DNA of 64,000 nt from CAVVIG01 sp050249955. Lineage in GTDB: Bacteria > Acidobacteriota > Vicinamibacteria > Vicinamibacterales > CAVVIG01. The stretch spans positions 1 to 64,000 of the forward strand of contig JBFWPN010000014.1 of NCBI GenBank assembly GCA_050249955.1, given 5' to 3'. The position numbers were made by a program, and so were the translations under genes. Shown here piece by piece: positions 14,763-23,209 of this stretch (position 1 is the stretch's first letter; every line of letters begins with the position of its first letter). Below the pieces are notes generated by a model that saw nothing but the letters and a program-made list of their open reading frames with translations, ran no database searches and was not told where the DNA came from.

Positions 14763-15841
14763 ACATGCGAAGCAGGCTTCTGGTCTCCGCCGTCGCGGTC
14801 ATCTCGGCGATCGCCACGGCCACCGCGCAGCAGGCGACCGCCCCGCGTGCCGGGGACGAGCGGAACGGCTTCCGCTTCAAGAGCGGCGTCGACCTCATCA
14901 ACGTCACGGCCACCGTGTCGGACGAGGACGGCCGCTTCGTTCCGGGCCTTCGCCAGGACGACTTCACGGTGTACGAGAACAACGTGCGCCAGGAGATCAG
15001 CTACTTCAGCGCGGAACGTGTGCCGGTGAGCCTCGGGATTGTCCTCGACACCAGCGGCAGCATGGCGGGCGACAAGATGGAAGACGCCATCCGGGCGCTC
15101 GATCGGTTCGTGCTCGACCTGCTGGACGAGCGCGACGAGGTCTTCCTTTACCGCTTCAGCGATCATCCCGTGCTGGTCGAAGGCTGGACCACCGACCGTG
15201 CGCGCCTCTCGCGCGGCATCCACCGCATCACGCCGAACGGCGGCACCGCGATGTACGACGCGGTGATCGAGGCGCTGCCGCTGGCCACCCAGGGGCGGCA
15301 CCAGAAGAAGGCGCTGCTCGTCATCTCGGACGGGAACGACACCTCCAGCGGGTCGACCCTGCGCGACGTGCGCGACGCGGTGCGCGACAGCGAGGTGATG
15401 GTCTATGCGATCGGGATCGACGGCGAGAGTGTCGAGAGCCAGCTGCGGCGGCCCCAGTCGCCCCGTGTGCCGGTCCGCCCGCCCTCGCCGTTTCCTCCGA
15501 GGATGCCGGGCCGACCTGGCGGTCCGGGACGATTCCCCGGGTTCCCGCAGATTTTCGGGCCAGGCGGCGGACGTGCCTTCCCTGGTCCGGCGCGCGACGA
15601 CCGGGTGAACGACGTGGCGCTGCGCGACATGACCGACGACAGCGGCGGCCGCACCGAGATTGTCCGGACCGCCCGCGACCTGAACCCGGCCACGGCCAGC
15701 ATTGCCGATGAATTGAGCAAGCAGTACGCGATCGGCTACATGTCGAGCCTCGAACGGGACGGCCGCTGGCACCAGATCCGGGTGGACGTGCGGAACCGCG
15801 ATTACCGTGTCCGTGCACGGCGGGGGTACGTCGCAAGCTAG
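14759..15841 (+). CDS. Secreted von Willebrand factor A domain protein
   Basis: A 360-residue protein with a signal peptide (MRSRLLVSAVAVISAIATATAQQ) and an N-terminal strand region (FKSGVDLINVTATVSDEDGRFVPGL, DDFTVYENNVRQEI) typical of the VWFA-related domain family abundant in Acidobacteriota. The VWA domain starts VSLGIVLDTSGSMAGDKM, an intact MIDAS DxSxS, with further MIDAS residues at NGGTAMYDA and ISDGND. A Pro/Gly/Arg-rich insertion lies at about 230-275. The GTG at 14759 is preceded by AGGAG at 6 nt, better placed than for the ATG at 14765. It is probably periplasmic or surface-exposed, with metal-dependent protein binding. Confidence 0.88.
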   Translation: MNMRSRLLVSAVAVISAIATATAQQATAPRAGDERNGFRFKSGVDLINVTATVSDEDGRFVPGLRQDDFTVYENNVRQEISYFSAERVPVSLGIVLDTSGSMAGDKMEDAIRALDRFVLDLLDERDEVFLYRFSDHPVLVEGWTTDRARLSRGIHRITPNGGTAMYDAVIEALPLATQGRHQKKALLVISDGNDTSSGSTLRDVRDAVRDSEVMVYAIGIDGESVESQLRRPQSPRVPVRPPSPFPPRMPGRPGGPGRFPGFPQIFGPGGGRAFPGPARDDRVNDVALRDMTDDSGGRTEIVRTARDLNPATASIADELSKQYAIGYMSSLERDGRWHQIRVDVRNRDYRVRARRGYVAS

Positions 15842-15844
15842 AAT
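15839..15844 (+). promoter_or_regulatory. Candidate -10 box (TAGAAT) of the ZIP transporter gene
   Basis: TAGAAT overlaps the stop codon of the VWA gene and ends 6 nt before the GTG start at 15851. No Shine-Dalgarno sequence is present, so the mRNA would be leaderless. Confidence 0.4.
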
Positions 15845-15850
15845 GTCGCG

Positions 15851-16597
15851 GTGTCCCTTCTCGCGACCGCCCTTGGGCTGAGCCTCCTCGGCACCTTCGG
15901 CGGACTCGTCGTCGCCTCGGCGCTGCTGCTGTTCAATGCCTCGCTCCGGACGCGGCTCGTGCCGTGGCTGGTCAGCTATGCCGTCGGCACGCTGCTCGGC
16001 GCGGCGCTGCTGGCCCTGCTGCCCGAGGCGCTGGCCGAACTGTCGCCCCAGCGGGTCTTCGGCTCGCTGCTCGCCGGCATCGTCGTCTTCTTCATGCTGG
16101 AGAAGCTGGTGCTGCTGCGGCACTGCCACACGGACGACTGCCACGTGCACGGCGCCGCCGCCCAGCTCGTCATCTTCGGCGACGCGTTCCACAACTTCAT
16201 CGACGGGGCGATCATCTCGGCGGCCGTGCTCACGTCGGTGCCGCTCGGCGTGAACACCGCCATTGCGATTGCCGCCCACGAGATCCCCCAGGAAGTGGGC
16301 GACATCGCCATCCTGCTGCACTCGGGCTACTCACGGCGCCGGGCACTCATCCTGAACGTGGCGTCGGGCGCGGCCGGCATTGCCGGGGCGCTGCTCGGCT
16401 ACAGCATGGTGAGCGTCCTGCCGCACCTGCGCCCGTACGTACTCGCGTTCTCGTCGGCCAGCATGCTGTACATCGCGATGTCGGACCTGATCCCGGACCT
16501 GCACCGGGGCACGGTCGACCGCAACTCGCTCCGCCAGGTGGTGCTGATCGCCGCGGGCATCGGCACGGTCGTCGTCCTCGAGTCGCTGGTCCACTAG
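15851..16597 (+). CDS. ZIP-family metal transporter
   Basis: A 248-residue polytopic membrane protein with about eight hydrophobic helices. The metal-translocation motifs of ZIP proteins are in the middle: HNFIDGAII in one helix and HEIPQEVGD in the next. A short His-rich cytoplasmic loop (RHCHTDDCHVHG) before them is the usual metal-binding loop. ZIP proteins carry Zn2+, and sometimes Fe2+ or Mn2+, into the cytoplasm. The start is GTG, 10 nt after the VWA gene. Confidence 0.92.
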   Translation: MSLLATALGLSLLGTFGGLVVASALLLFNASLRTRLVPWLVSYAVGTLLGAALLALLPEALAELSPQRVFGSLLAGIVVFFMLEKLVLLRHCHTDDCHVHGAAAQLVIFGDAFHNFIDGAIISAAVLTSVPLGVNTAIAIAAHEIPQEVGDIAILLHSGYSRRRALILNVASGAAGIAGALLGYSMVSVLPHLRPYVLAFSSASMLYIAMSDLIPDLHRGTVDRNSLRQVVLIAAGIGTVVVLESLVH

Positions 16598-16758
16598 CCG
16601 CGACGCGCGGCCGTCCTCGGCGGCGGACATCGCCTGGCGCCCGTCGCGCCCCACCTCGCCATTCACTCCGGTTCCCCGCTGTTCAGCTGTGGCACTCCAT
16701 TTGATCTCCCGACCACCAGCGACCTGCCAGTGCCGCCTGAGTGATCCGGAGGAGCGTC

Positions 16759-17304
16759 ATGAAGACAGCCATGTTGACCATTGCCACCATCGTGCTCTGG
16801 GCGCACGCGGCCTTCGCGCAGCCCGTGGAGCGCAAGGACCTGCAGGTGTTCAACGATGTGGCGAAGACCGTGAACCGGTACGCGTTCTTCACCATCTTCG
16901 ACGATGTGTCGGCGGAGGTGAGAGGGGGTGTGGTCACGCTGCAGGGCAAGGTGACCATGCCCTACAAGAAGACCGACATCGAGAAGCGGGTGTCCCGGGT
17001 GGACGGCGTCGTGCGCGTCGTGAACCGGATGGAGGTGCTGCCGGTCTCGACGTGGGACGATCAGCTGCGCTACCGTATCGCGCGCGCCATCTACGGCAAC
17101 GCGCATTTCTGGAACTACGCCGCCTCGGCCAACCCGCCCATTCACATCATCGTGGAGCGCGGCCGCGTCACCCTGACCGGCGTGGTGCAGAGCGAGGTGG
17201 ACAGGATGCTGGCGCGATCGCTCATCACCCAGAACGGGGTGTTCTCGGTGACGAACAAGCTCCAGACGGTGGCGGAGGCGCGTGAGCAGCTCGAGCAGTC
17301 CTGA
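16759..17304 (+). CDS. Periplasmic BON-domain protein
   Basis: A 181-residue protein with a signal peptide (MLTIATIVLWAHAAFAQ) and two BON domains. The first is about 30-95 (VFNDVAKTVNRYAFFTIFDDVSAEV, GVVTLQGKVTMPYKK), the second about 100-170 (DQLRYRIARAIYGNAHF, GRVTLTGVVQSEVD). BON domains bind phospholipid surfaces in the periplasm (OsmY, DolP). The ATG at 16759 has an excellent GGAGGAG ribosome-binding site 4 nt upstream, which decides it over the upstream frame start. The stop lies inside the start of the next gene (22-nt overlap). Confidence 0.9.
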   Translation: MKTAMLTIATIVLWAHAAFAQPVERKDLQVFNDVAKTVNRYAFFTIFDDVSAEVRGGVVTLQGKVTMPYKKTDIEKRVSRVDGVVRVVNRMEVLPVSTWDDQLRYRIARAIYGNAHFWNYAASANPPIHIIVERGRVTLTGVVQSEVDRMLARSLITQNGVFSVTNKLQTVAEAREQLEQS

Positions 17305-18004
17305 ACCATTCGCGGTCGACCTGGGGACAGGGCAGGCGGTAACGGCGTGCCACTACGCGGCTGAACTGCCTGCCGCGCCTGCCACGCTGGTCTTCGCGCC
17401 TGGCGCGGGCAGCGCGCAGCGCCACCCGTCGATCGTGGCGTTCGCGCGGGCCCTCGCCGCCGACGGCTTCGACGTGGTCACCTTCGACTTCCCCTACCGG
17501 GAGCAGAACCGGCGCATCCCGGATCCGGCACCGGTGCTGGAGGCGTGCTACGCGTCGGCCATTGCCGCGGCAACCGCTCGGCTCGAGTCGGCCCGACGCG
17601 CGCTGTTCATCGGCGGCCGGTCGATGGGCGGTCGGATGGCCACGCAGGCGGTGGCGCGCTGGCCGCACCTGCCGGTGGCCGGGCTGGTGCTGCTCGGGTA
17701 TCCGCTGCACCCTCCGGGCAACCCATCGAAGCGGCGTGATGCGCACCTGCCTGCCGTGGGTCGGCCCATGCTGGTGGTCCAGGGAAGTCGCGATACGTTC
17801 GGCACGCCCGAGGAGATCGGCCCGGTCTTCGATCCGCTGCCATCGGCCACCGTGCACGTGGTGGCCGGGGCCGATCACTCGTTGAAGGTATCGCGCGTGG
17901 CAGCCAGGCAGGCGGCGGCAGACGAGGAGATCCGCCGCGTGGTCCGGACGTGGATGCTGGACGTTACGCGAGGGACTGGAGCCACGCCGACGCCGCAGCC
18001 GTGA
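17282..18004 (+). CDS. Alpha/beta hydrolase (KANL3/Tex30-like)
   Basis: A 240-residue alpha/beta hydrolase. The nucleophile elbow is GGRSMGGRMA (Ser at about 115). The oxyanion-side strand VFAPGAGSAQRHPS and FDFPYREQ match the KANL3/Tex30 family of small hydrolases. The acid and base are likely Asp in VQGSRDTFG and His in VAGADHSLK. The GTG start overlaps the BON gene by 22 nt, so it is probably coupled to it. The substrate is unknown. The 3' end overlaps the convergent esterase-like gene by 41 nt. Confidence 0.85.
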   Translation: MSSSSSPEPFAVDLGTGQAVTACHYAAELPAAPATLVFAPGAGSAQRHPSIVAFARALAADGFDVVTFDFPYREQNRRIPDPAPVLEACYASAIAAATARLESARRALFIGGRSMGGRMATQAVARWPHLPVAGLVLLGYPLHPPGNPSKRRDAHLPAVGRPMLVVQGSRDTFGTPEEIGPVFDPLPSATVHVVAGADHSLKVSRVAARQAAADEEIRRVVRTWMLDVTRGTGATPTPQP

Positions 18005-18623
18005 ACGCCTCGGTCCACTTGTGACCGGCATCGAGCGTCACCACGGTCACCTGCACGCCCACCTCGCGGAGCCGCTGCACGTCACGCGCGCAGGCCTCTT
18101 CCTCGTAGAAGCCGTCGCGTTCACCGCGACCAATGAGCACGCGCGGCAACCGGGCGAGTTGTGCCGGGGTGAGGTCGGGCGGCACGTCGCCGCCGAGCGC
18201 GATTGCTCCAGCGGGCGCCGGGGCTCCCAGGACCGCCGCGCGGTAGGCCATGCTCGCGCCCTGCGAGAATCCCGCGTGGACGATGGCGGCGGGTGGGCCG
18301 TACTCGCGGGTCAAGGCCTGCATCACGGCATCGACGTACGCGGTATTGTCGGCGATCATCAACTCGCGGTCCTCGCGGGTCATCCAGCTCGCGGCGATCT
18401 CCTCGCCACCGCTCCGGTAGAAGCGGTGGAGCCCCTGCATCGACACCAGGTCCATGCAGGCATCGCCACGAACGTCGCGCAGCCGCTGGAGCTGGATGTC
18501 GGCCCGCTCGGCGTAGCCGTGGAATCCGACCAGGCGGAGTCGTGGCGCCGGACCGTCGGCCCGGTCGAACAGGTAGCGGCCATGCGTGGACACCTGGATG
18601 GTTCGCTCGAAGGTCACGACCAC
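17964..18623 (-). CDS. Alpha/beta hydrolase, phospholipase/carboxylesterase type
   Basis: A 219-residue hydrolase with the nucleophile elbow HAGFSQGASMAYRAA (Ser near residue 120), RVLIGRGERDGFY for the acid and LDAGHKWTEAF for the catalytic histidine. LRLVGFHGYAERAD near the N-terminus is the oxyanion strand. These features fit the abhydrolase_2 (carboxylesterase/phospholipase) group. No signal peptide is seen, so it is cytoplasmic. It overlaps the end of the preceding plus-strand hydrolase gene by 41 nt in convergent orientation. Confidence 0.82.
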   Translation of the reverse strand: MVVTFERTIQVSTHGRYLFDRADGPAPRLRLVGFHGYAERADIQLQRLRDVRGDACMDLVSMQGLHRFYRSGGEEIAASWMTREDRELMIADNTAYVDAVMQALTREYGPPAAIVHAGFSQGASMAYRAAVLGAPAPAGAIALGGDVPPDLTPAQLARLPRVLIGRGERDGFYEEEACARDVQRLREVGVQVTVVTLDAGHKWTEAFTAAASAWLQSLA

Positions 18624-18677
18624 AGCGTACCGCAGGGTGGCCCGCCACCGGTCGTGCCCGTACCACGTAGAATCGGG

Positions 18678-19439
18678 ATGGTGGACGGCGAACCCAACCC
18701 TCGCGCGCGGCCCATGCCGCGCGGTCTCATCTTCGACTACGGTGGGACGCTCGTGGAAGAGCGGCGCTACGACGCTGACGCGGGCCTCGACGCCGTCCTG
18801 GCCATGGCCGTGCCGCCACCCACGGGCGAGGTGCGGGCGCGGATCGCCGAGCGTGCGGCGCTTGTCGCGCGCGACGTCGCCGGCCGGCGTGACGAGTGGC
18901 GCGTGGAGACGCCGTGGCCATCACTCACCCGGCTGATTCACCACGCGTTCGGTCTTCGCTTCACGCTGGACTGGCCCGAGCTGGAACAGCTGTTCTGGGA
19001 CGCGTCGGTCACCACTGTCCCCACACCGGGCATCGTCGACGCCCTCACCGCGTGCAAGGCGGCCGGTGTGCGCATGGCGGTGCTCAGCAACGCGTCGTTC
19101 GGGTCGCACGTGATCCGGCACGAACTCGACAAGCACGGCCTCGGGGCGTTCTTCGACGAGGTGCTCGTCACCGCCGACTACGCGGTGCGCAAGCCGAACC
19201 CGCTCGTCTTCGACGTGGCTGTCGCGCGGCTGGGCGTTCCGCGGGCCGACACCTGGGTCATTGGCGACCGGCTGGACACCGACATCGCCGGGGCACGCGC
19301 GGCCGGCCTGACCACGGCGTGGTATGCCGCAGGGCGGGCCGCAGGCGCCAGCGAGGCGGACGTGGTGCTGACGCACTGGGATCAGCTCACGCGCCTGATC
19401 TCGGGTCGTGCCGCTGCGCACACGGCGGCAGGCGGCTGA
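18678..19439 (+). CDS. HAD-superfamily hydrolase
   Basis: A 253-residue HAD phosphatase with all four motifs: I FDYGGTLVEE (here Asp then Gly replaces the usual second Asp two residues on), II VLSNAS, III KPNPLVFDVA and IV VIGDRLDTDIAG. The motif I form DYGGT instead of DxDGT means the general acid/base Asp is replaced by Gly, so the catalytic mechanism may be altered. The alternative start at 18714 gives MPRGLIFDYGG. TAGAAT ends 4 nt before the ATG. The SET-domain gene follows after 4 nt. Confidence 0.87.
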   Translation: MVDGEPNPRARPMPRGLIFDYGGTLVEERRYDADAGLDAVLAMAVPPPTGEVRARIAERAALVARDVAGRRDEWRVETPWPSLTRLIHHAFGLRFTLDWPELEQLFWDASVTTVPTPGIVDALTACKAAGVRMAVLSNASFGSHVIRHELDKHGLGAFFDEVLVTADYAVRKPNPLVFDVAVARLGVPRADTWVIGDRLDTDIAGARAAGLTTAWYAAGRAAGASEADVVLTHWDQLTRLISGRAAAHTAAGG

Positions 19440-19443
19440 GCGC

Positions 19444-19866
19444 ATGGCCAGACGGAAGGACGCGGAGCTGCCGAAGATCGCACAGCGTCGGTCGGGCATC
19501 GAGGGCTGGGGCGTGTTCGCAGCCGAGGATATCCCGAAGCACACCCGCATCATCGACTACGCCGGCGAGCTGATTCACAACAGCGAGAGCGAGGAGCGCG
19601 AGGAACGCTACCTGCGCGAGGGGTGCATCTGGGTGTTCCGGGTGAACAACAACTGGAGCCGCGACGCGAATGTCGACGGCAACATCGCCCGGTTCATCAA
19701 CCACTCATGCACGCCGAACTGCCGCTTCGAGGTGGTGGACAAGGTGATCTGGATCCGGGCGGCCCGCAACATCCGGCGCGGTGAAGAGCTGACCTACGAC
19801 TATTCCATCATCGGCGAGCGGACGATCCCGTGCCGGTGCCGGCCGAATTGCCCGAACAGGATCTGA
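19444..19866 (+). CDS. SET-domain protein (lysine methyltransferase fold)
   Basis: A 140-residue, almost pure SET domain. Features are GIEGWGVFAAEDIPKHTRIIDYAGELI (SAM-binding start), NIARFINHSCTPNCRFEVV (the NHSCxPN pseudoknot), GEELTYDYSI (catalytic Tyr) and a cysteine cluster at the end (CRCRPNCPNRI) resembling a post-SET zinc site. SET proteins transfer methyl groups to lysines; in bacteria the substrates are mostly unknown. ATG at 19444, 4 nt after the HAD gene, suggesting one transcript. Confidence 0.93.
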   Translation: MARRKDAELPKIAQRRSGIEGWGVFAAEDIPKHTRIIDYAGELIHNSESEEREERYLREGCIWVFRVNNNWSRDANVDGNIARFINHSCTPNCRFEVVDKVIWIRAARNIRRGEELTYDYSIIGERTIPCRCRPNCPNRI

Positions 19867-19878
19867 CGCCCGCCCTCG

Positions 19879-20256
19879 TCACGACTCCGGCGAGGCGGCC
19901 CCCAGGGGCTTCTGGACGATGAGGTGATCCTCGACGACGCGGCCGCCCACCAGGTGCTCCTGGATGATGCGCTCGAGCACGGGCGGGTCGCAGTCGCGAT
20001 ACCAGGCGCCCTCTGGATAGACCACCGCGATGGGCCCGCCCTCGCAGATGCGCAGGCAGTTGGCCTTCGTCCGCAGGATTCCGCCGCGTTCCGACAGGCC
20101 GAGTGCCTTCAGGCGCCCCTTCAGGTAGTCCCAGGCCTCGAGGCTCCGTGCCTTGTCGCAGCACTTCGGGGTGGTCTGGTCGCAGCAGAGCAGGATGTGG
20201 CGCGTCGCCACAGAGACACCGATCGACTCGGCAAGGGTGCGCTGGGTATCGGACAT
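19879..20256 (-). CDS. Thioredoxin-like [2Fe-2S] ferredoxin
   Basis: A 125-residue protein of the thioredoxin-like (2Fe-2S) family. The cysteine pattern is CCDQTTPKCC near the N-terminus and CLRICEGGP in the second half, followed by IAVVYPEGAWYRDCDP. These cysteines would ligate a [2Fe-2S] cluster, as in Aquifex ferredoxin and NuoE-type domains. Role: electron carrier, partner unknown. The ATG at 20256 (MSDTQRTL) was chosen because homology begins soon after it; the open frame extends to 20289. It is convergent with the SET-domain gene, 12 nt between stops. Confidence 0.85.
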   Translation of the reverse strand: MSDTQRTLAESIGVSVATRHILLCCDQTTPKCCDKARSLEAWDYLKGRLKALGLSERGGILRTKANCLRICEGGPIAVVYPEGAWYRDCDPPVLERIIQEHLVGGRVVEDHLIVQKPLGAASPES

Positions 20257-20296
20257 GCGTTCGGATCGCTCCTGGGCGTGGAACCCCATCCTATCG

Positions 20297-21529
20297 TCAG
20301 AAGGTCAGGCCGGAGGAGACCTGCACCCGGGTGGCCCCGCCGGACCCGTGCGCCACGTCGACCGCCAGGCGGATGACCGTGGCGGTGAACCACACGCCCC
20401 CACCAATACCGCGGGCAAAGCGCTGGTCGTGCACGCTCTCGCCGGCGTGGTACACCGCGGCGGCATCGATGAACGCACGCAGGCCCACCTTGCCCACACT
20501 GAGCGGGTTGGTCAGCGGCATGCGCAGCTCTATCGTGCCGGCGGCGGTGGTGTCGCCCGCCACCTCGCCCGCCCTGAACCCGCGCAGCGTCTGGTCCCGT
20601 CCGCGGAGCACCTTCAGGTAGCCCGGCACCGGCCGGTTCGCACCGTCGCGGTAGGCTCGCACGGCAATGGTGATCGCACCCGGACCTGGCAGGTAGGCGT
20701 TCGCGTCGAGCAGGGTGCGCACCGGGGCCTCGCCGCCGTGGACGGCCAGCCGCTCCACCGCCGTGCGCACGTAGACTGCATTCCTCGAGAGCATGGGATC
20801 CACGCGGGTGTCGAGGGCCAGGTCGAGGCCTGTCCGGGTGATGGTGCTCTCCTCACCCAGGAACGACACCCGGTCCATGCCGGCCCAGGCACCGCCGCGA
20901 ATGGCGCGGATGAACGCGCGTTCGCCGCGTGCCCACACCTGCTGGCGCGAGTCAACGGCGTCGAGCGCACGGTTCTCCCGCCTGAGCACCGAGCCGCCGA
21001 CACGAACCCGCGTGAAGCGGGCCGAATCGAGCCGCTTCTCCAGCTCCACGCCGGCGCGTCGCTCGCCGCCCCACGTCAACGGCACCGAGACCCGCGTCCG
21101 CGGTCCGGCCACGTTCGGCATGGTGACCAGGGCGCCGTAGGTGAACCCGAACCCATCGTCCGATCCGAGGAGCGGCAGGAACATCAGGGGCGGACCACGT
21201 CGACGCACGGCGCGCGCAGGCTGGTTGCCGCTCATGGGCTTCACCACCACACGCCCTTCGTCCACCACGATGACGATGAGGACCTGGGAGAGGTCGGCAA
21301 TGGACGCGAACCGCTTCAGCACCTCGACGCGCTCGAACCGGCCACCCTGCTTCAGGCGGGCGGCGATGTCGTCGAGCAGCGTGGGCGTCACCGGCGTGCC
21401 GACCTCCACGCCGGCCAGGCGAACGATGTCGGCGTCGGCGGTGAGGGTGTTGCCCTGCACGCGGATGCCGGCAACCTGTTCGGCGGGGAGCTGCGCGAGG
21501 AGCGACAGCGCAAGGAGGAGAGGCAGCAC
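20297..21529 (-). CDS. Omp85-type outer-membrane protein (POTRA plus beta-barrel)
   Basis: A 410-residue protein. After a signal-like N-terminus (LLLALSLLAQLPAEQ) comes a single POTRA domain at about 18-92 (VAGIRVQGNTLTADADIVRL, RLKQGGRFERVEVLKRF, VLIVIVVDEG). The rest is a beta-barrel with an Omp85 signature near the end (LRGFRAGEVAGDTTAAGTIELRMPL, analogous to the VRGY loop) and a final ...VSSGLTF ending in Phe. It is shorter than BamA or TamA, so it is an Omp85-like transporter of unknown client. The start is GTG. It follows the upstream exported-protein gene by 6 nt on the same strand, so the two probably form an operon. Confidence 0.85.
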   Translation of the reverse strand: MLPLLLALSLLAQLPAEQVAGIRVQGNTLTADADIVRLAGVEVGTPVTPTLLDDIAARLKQGGRFERVEVLKRFASIADLSQVLIVIVVDEGRVVVKPMSGNQPARAVRRRGPPLMFLPLLGSDDGFGFTYGALVTMPNVAGPRTRVSVPLTWGGERRAGVELEKRLDSARFTRVRVGGSVLRRENRALDAVDSRQQVWARGERAFIRAIRGGAWAGMDRVSFLGEESTITRTGLDLALDTRVDPMLSRNAVYVRTAVERLAVHGGEAPVRTLLDANAYLPGPGAITIAVRAYRDGANRPVPGYLKVLRGRDQTLRGFRAGEVAGDTTAAGTIELRMPLTNPLSVGKVGLRAFIDAAAVYHAGESVHDQRFARGIGGGVWFTATVIRLAVDVAHGSGGATRVQVSSGLTF

Positions 21530-21535
21530 GCGCGG

Positions 21536-22555
21536 TCAGCGACCGTCCGGGATGCCGATGCGGGACTGCACCTCGGCCTGGCGGTAGTTGTCGTACTGGA
21601 GCGAGTAGCGCATCTGCACGTTGCCGAATGCCATCGTGAGGCCGATGTCCATCTGGAGCCCCTTCGGCAGCCAGACGTCGGGAAACGGCTGTCCCATGGT
21701 CATGGAGGCACGCACGCCGTCCATCTGCGCGAGCCACTGCCCGGGGAAGAAGTTCCACCCCAGATCATCGAAGGTGTACTTGACGATCTGGTGGGAGGCG
21801 GGCTCGATCCAGAGCGTGACCTTCGACGACTTGTTCATGAGGCGGCGAAGCTCGGTGTCGAAGCTCCGCTCGTCGGGCTTGTCGCGTGGCGGGGGGCGGC
21901 GCCGGTCGCCCTCGAGCTCTTCGCGGACCTCGTTGCGCCGCTCCTCGGTGAAGAGCTTTTCCGGGTAGTACTCGATGCGGAGCACATCGCGCCCGTCGAG
22001 CTGCTCCCGACCGACGAGGGCGTAGCGCCCGGCATCGAACCTGAAGCGCAGGAAGTAGGCCGATGAGATGAACTGCGGCTGGCGGCTCTGGCGGATGAGG
22101 CCGTCCACGTCGCGCGGCCCGTCGGCTGGTGCCGCCACCGCGGGTCCGCGCTCGGGGGCGGAGCCTCCCGGCGCCTGCGCGCGGGCCTCGCGGCGCTGTT
22201 CGCGCTCCAGGAACTCCTTCTCGTAGGCGAGACGATCGGCTTCGCTGACCGGGGCGCCGTTCACCTTCAGCGGGCTGCGGATGAAGAAGCCATCGCGCAC
22301 GTACCACGTGTAGTCGCGGCGTTCGCCCCAGAGCGGGGTGCCCGACGGCCCGCGCATGTCGATCTGCTCGCGCTCGTCCAGGATGTACTGCTGCAGCTTG
22401 CGCCAGTTGGAGTCGCGGCTCGCGAGCACCTGCTGCATGAACGCGTCGAGGTCGGTCTGTGCGGCGGGCGCGGTGCCGCCGGACCACAGGCATGCCATCG
22501 CGGCCAGGGCTGCCAGTGCGGGACGGAGGAACCGTCGAGGATCGGAATGGCGCAT
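21536..22555 (-). CDS. Exported protein of unknown function upstream of Omp85-like gene
   Basis: A 339-residue protein with a signal peptide (about 1-32, ending PAAQ). I do not recognise a family name. It has a charged central region (EREQRREARAQAPG to PADGP), the segment RIEYYPEKLFTEERRNEVREELEG, and a C-terminal part, VTLWIEPASHQIVKYTFDDLG and LPKGLQMDIGLTMAFGNVQMRYSL, resembling outer-membrane lipoprotein-sorting (LolA/LolB-like) sheets. Acidobacterial genomes often have such a gene beside a barrel protein. The start MRHSDPRR gives the signal peptide. It is probably cotranscribed with the Omp85-like gene. Confidence 0.75.
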   Translation of the reverse strand: MRHSDPRRFLRPALAALAAMACLWSGGTAPAAQTDLDAFMQQVLASRDSNWRKLQQYILDEREQIDMRGPSGTPLWGERRDYTWYVRDGFFIRSPLKVNGAPVSEADRLAYEKEFLEREQRREARAQAPGGSAPERGPAVAAPADGPRDVDGLIRQSRQPQFISSAYFLRFRFDAGRYALVGREQLDGRDVLRIEYYPEKLFTEERRNEVREELEGDRRRPPPRDKPDERSFDTELRRLMNKSSKVTLWIEPASHQIVKYTFDDLGWNFFPGQWLAQMDGVRASMTMGQPFPDVWLPKGLQMDIGLTMAFGNVQMRYSLQYDNYRQAEVQSRIGIPDGR

Positions 22556-22647
22556 CTCGGCTCGCAAGCTGACACTATCAGACGCCATGCGCCGCCATGA
22601 AGTTCCTGCCGGCACGGCCGGGGCCGACTGCGCGCGGCGACCCTTGG

Positions 22648-22653
22648 TATGAT
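22648..22653 (+). promoter_or_regulatory. Candidate -10 box (TATGAT) of apaG
   Basis: TATGAT overlaps the first ATG of the open frame (22649), making that ATG an unlikely start and supporting the in-frame ATG at 22673. Confidence 0.45.
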
Positions 22654-22672
22654 GGGATTCCCGCTGGGACAG

Positions 22673-23089
22673 ATGGCACACTCCAAGCCGCCGAAGCACG
22701 CCTCCTCGTCGGAAGCCGTCACGAACAATGTCCGTGTCGAGGTCGAGTCCCAGTACGCCCCCGACCATTCCCAGCCGTTCCAGCACCACTGGTTCTTCCA
22801 CTACACCGTGAAGATCACCAACGAGGGTGACGACACGGTGCAGCTGATCAGCCGTCACTGGATCATCACCGACGCGACCGGACACACCGAAGAGGTGGTC
22901 GGGCCAGGGGTGGTGGGCGAGCAGCCGCTGCTGGCACCTGGCGAGTCGTTCAGCTACACCTCGGGGTGCCGGCTGAAGACGGCGAGCGGCGTGATGCGCG
23001 GCACCTACTCGATGGTGAGCGAGAGCGGCGACCACTTCGACGTCGAGATCGCGCCGTTCGCCCTGCACGAGCCCTACACCGTTCATTGA
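22673..23089 (+). CDS. apaG: ApaG (DUF525) protein
   Basis: A 138-residue protein, close to the usual 125. It has the ApaG immunoglobulin-like fold: VRVEVESQYAPDHS, FHYTVKITNEGDDTVQLISRHWIITD, VVGEQPLLAPGESFSYTSGC, GTYSM and FDVEIAPFALHEP. ApaG domains occur in bacterial CorD and in eukaryotic F-box and PolDIP2 proteins; the biochemical role is unsettled, with pyrophosphate-type ligands suggested. The start MAHSKPPK was chosen because the earlier ATG at 22649 overlaps a TATGAT box. Confidence 0.92.
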   Translation: MAHSKPPKHASSSEAVTNNVRVEVESQYAPDHSQPFQHHWFFHYTVKITNEGDDTVQLISRHWIITDATGHTEEVVGPGVVGEQPLLAPGESFSYTSGCRLKTASGVMRGTYSMVSESGDHFDVEIAPFALHEPYTVH

Positions 23090-23209
23090 GCCCCGCACCG
23101 GGTCGCACGTCGCGGCCCGTCCCAAATCGGCCTGCCACAGTCCGCTTGGCCCCGCTGATGCAGTACGCCTGCGCAACGGCAGTTTTCAGGAGTCGCCCAG
23201 GAGGGACCC

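Noticed and set aside
16688..16703. TGGCACTCCATTTGAT upstream of the BON gene as a sigma54 promoter
   Set aside because: The essential GC of the -12 element is GA here and no activator gene is nearby. A similar TGGCAG at 43954 lacks the -12 element entirely.
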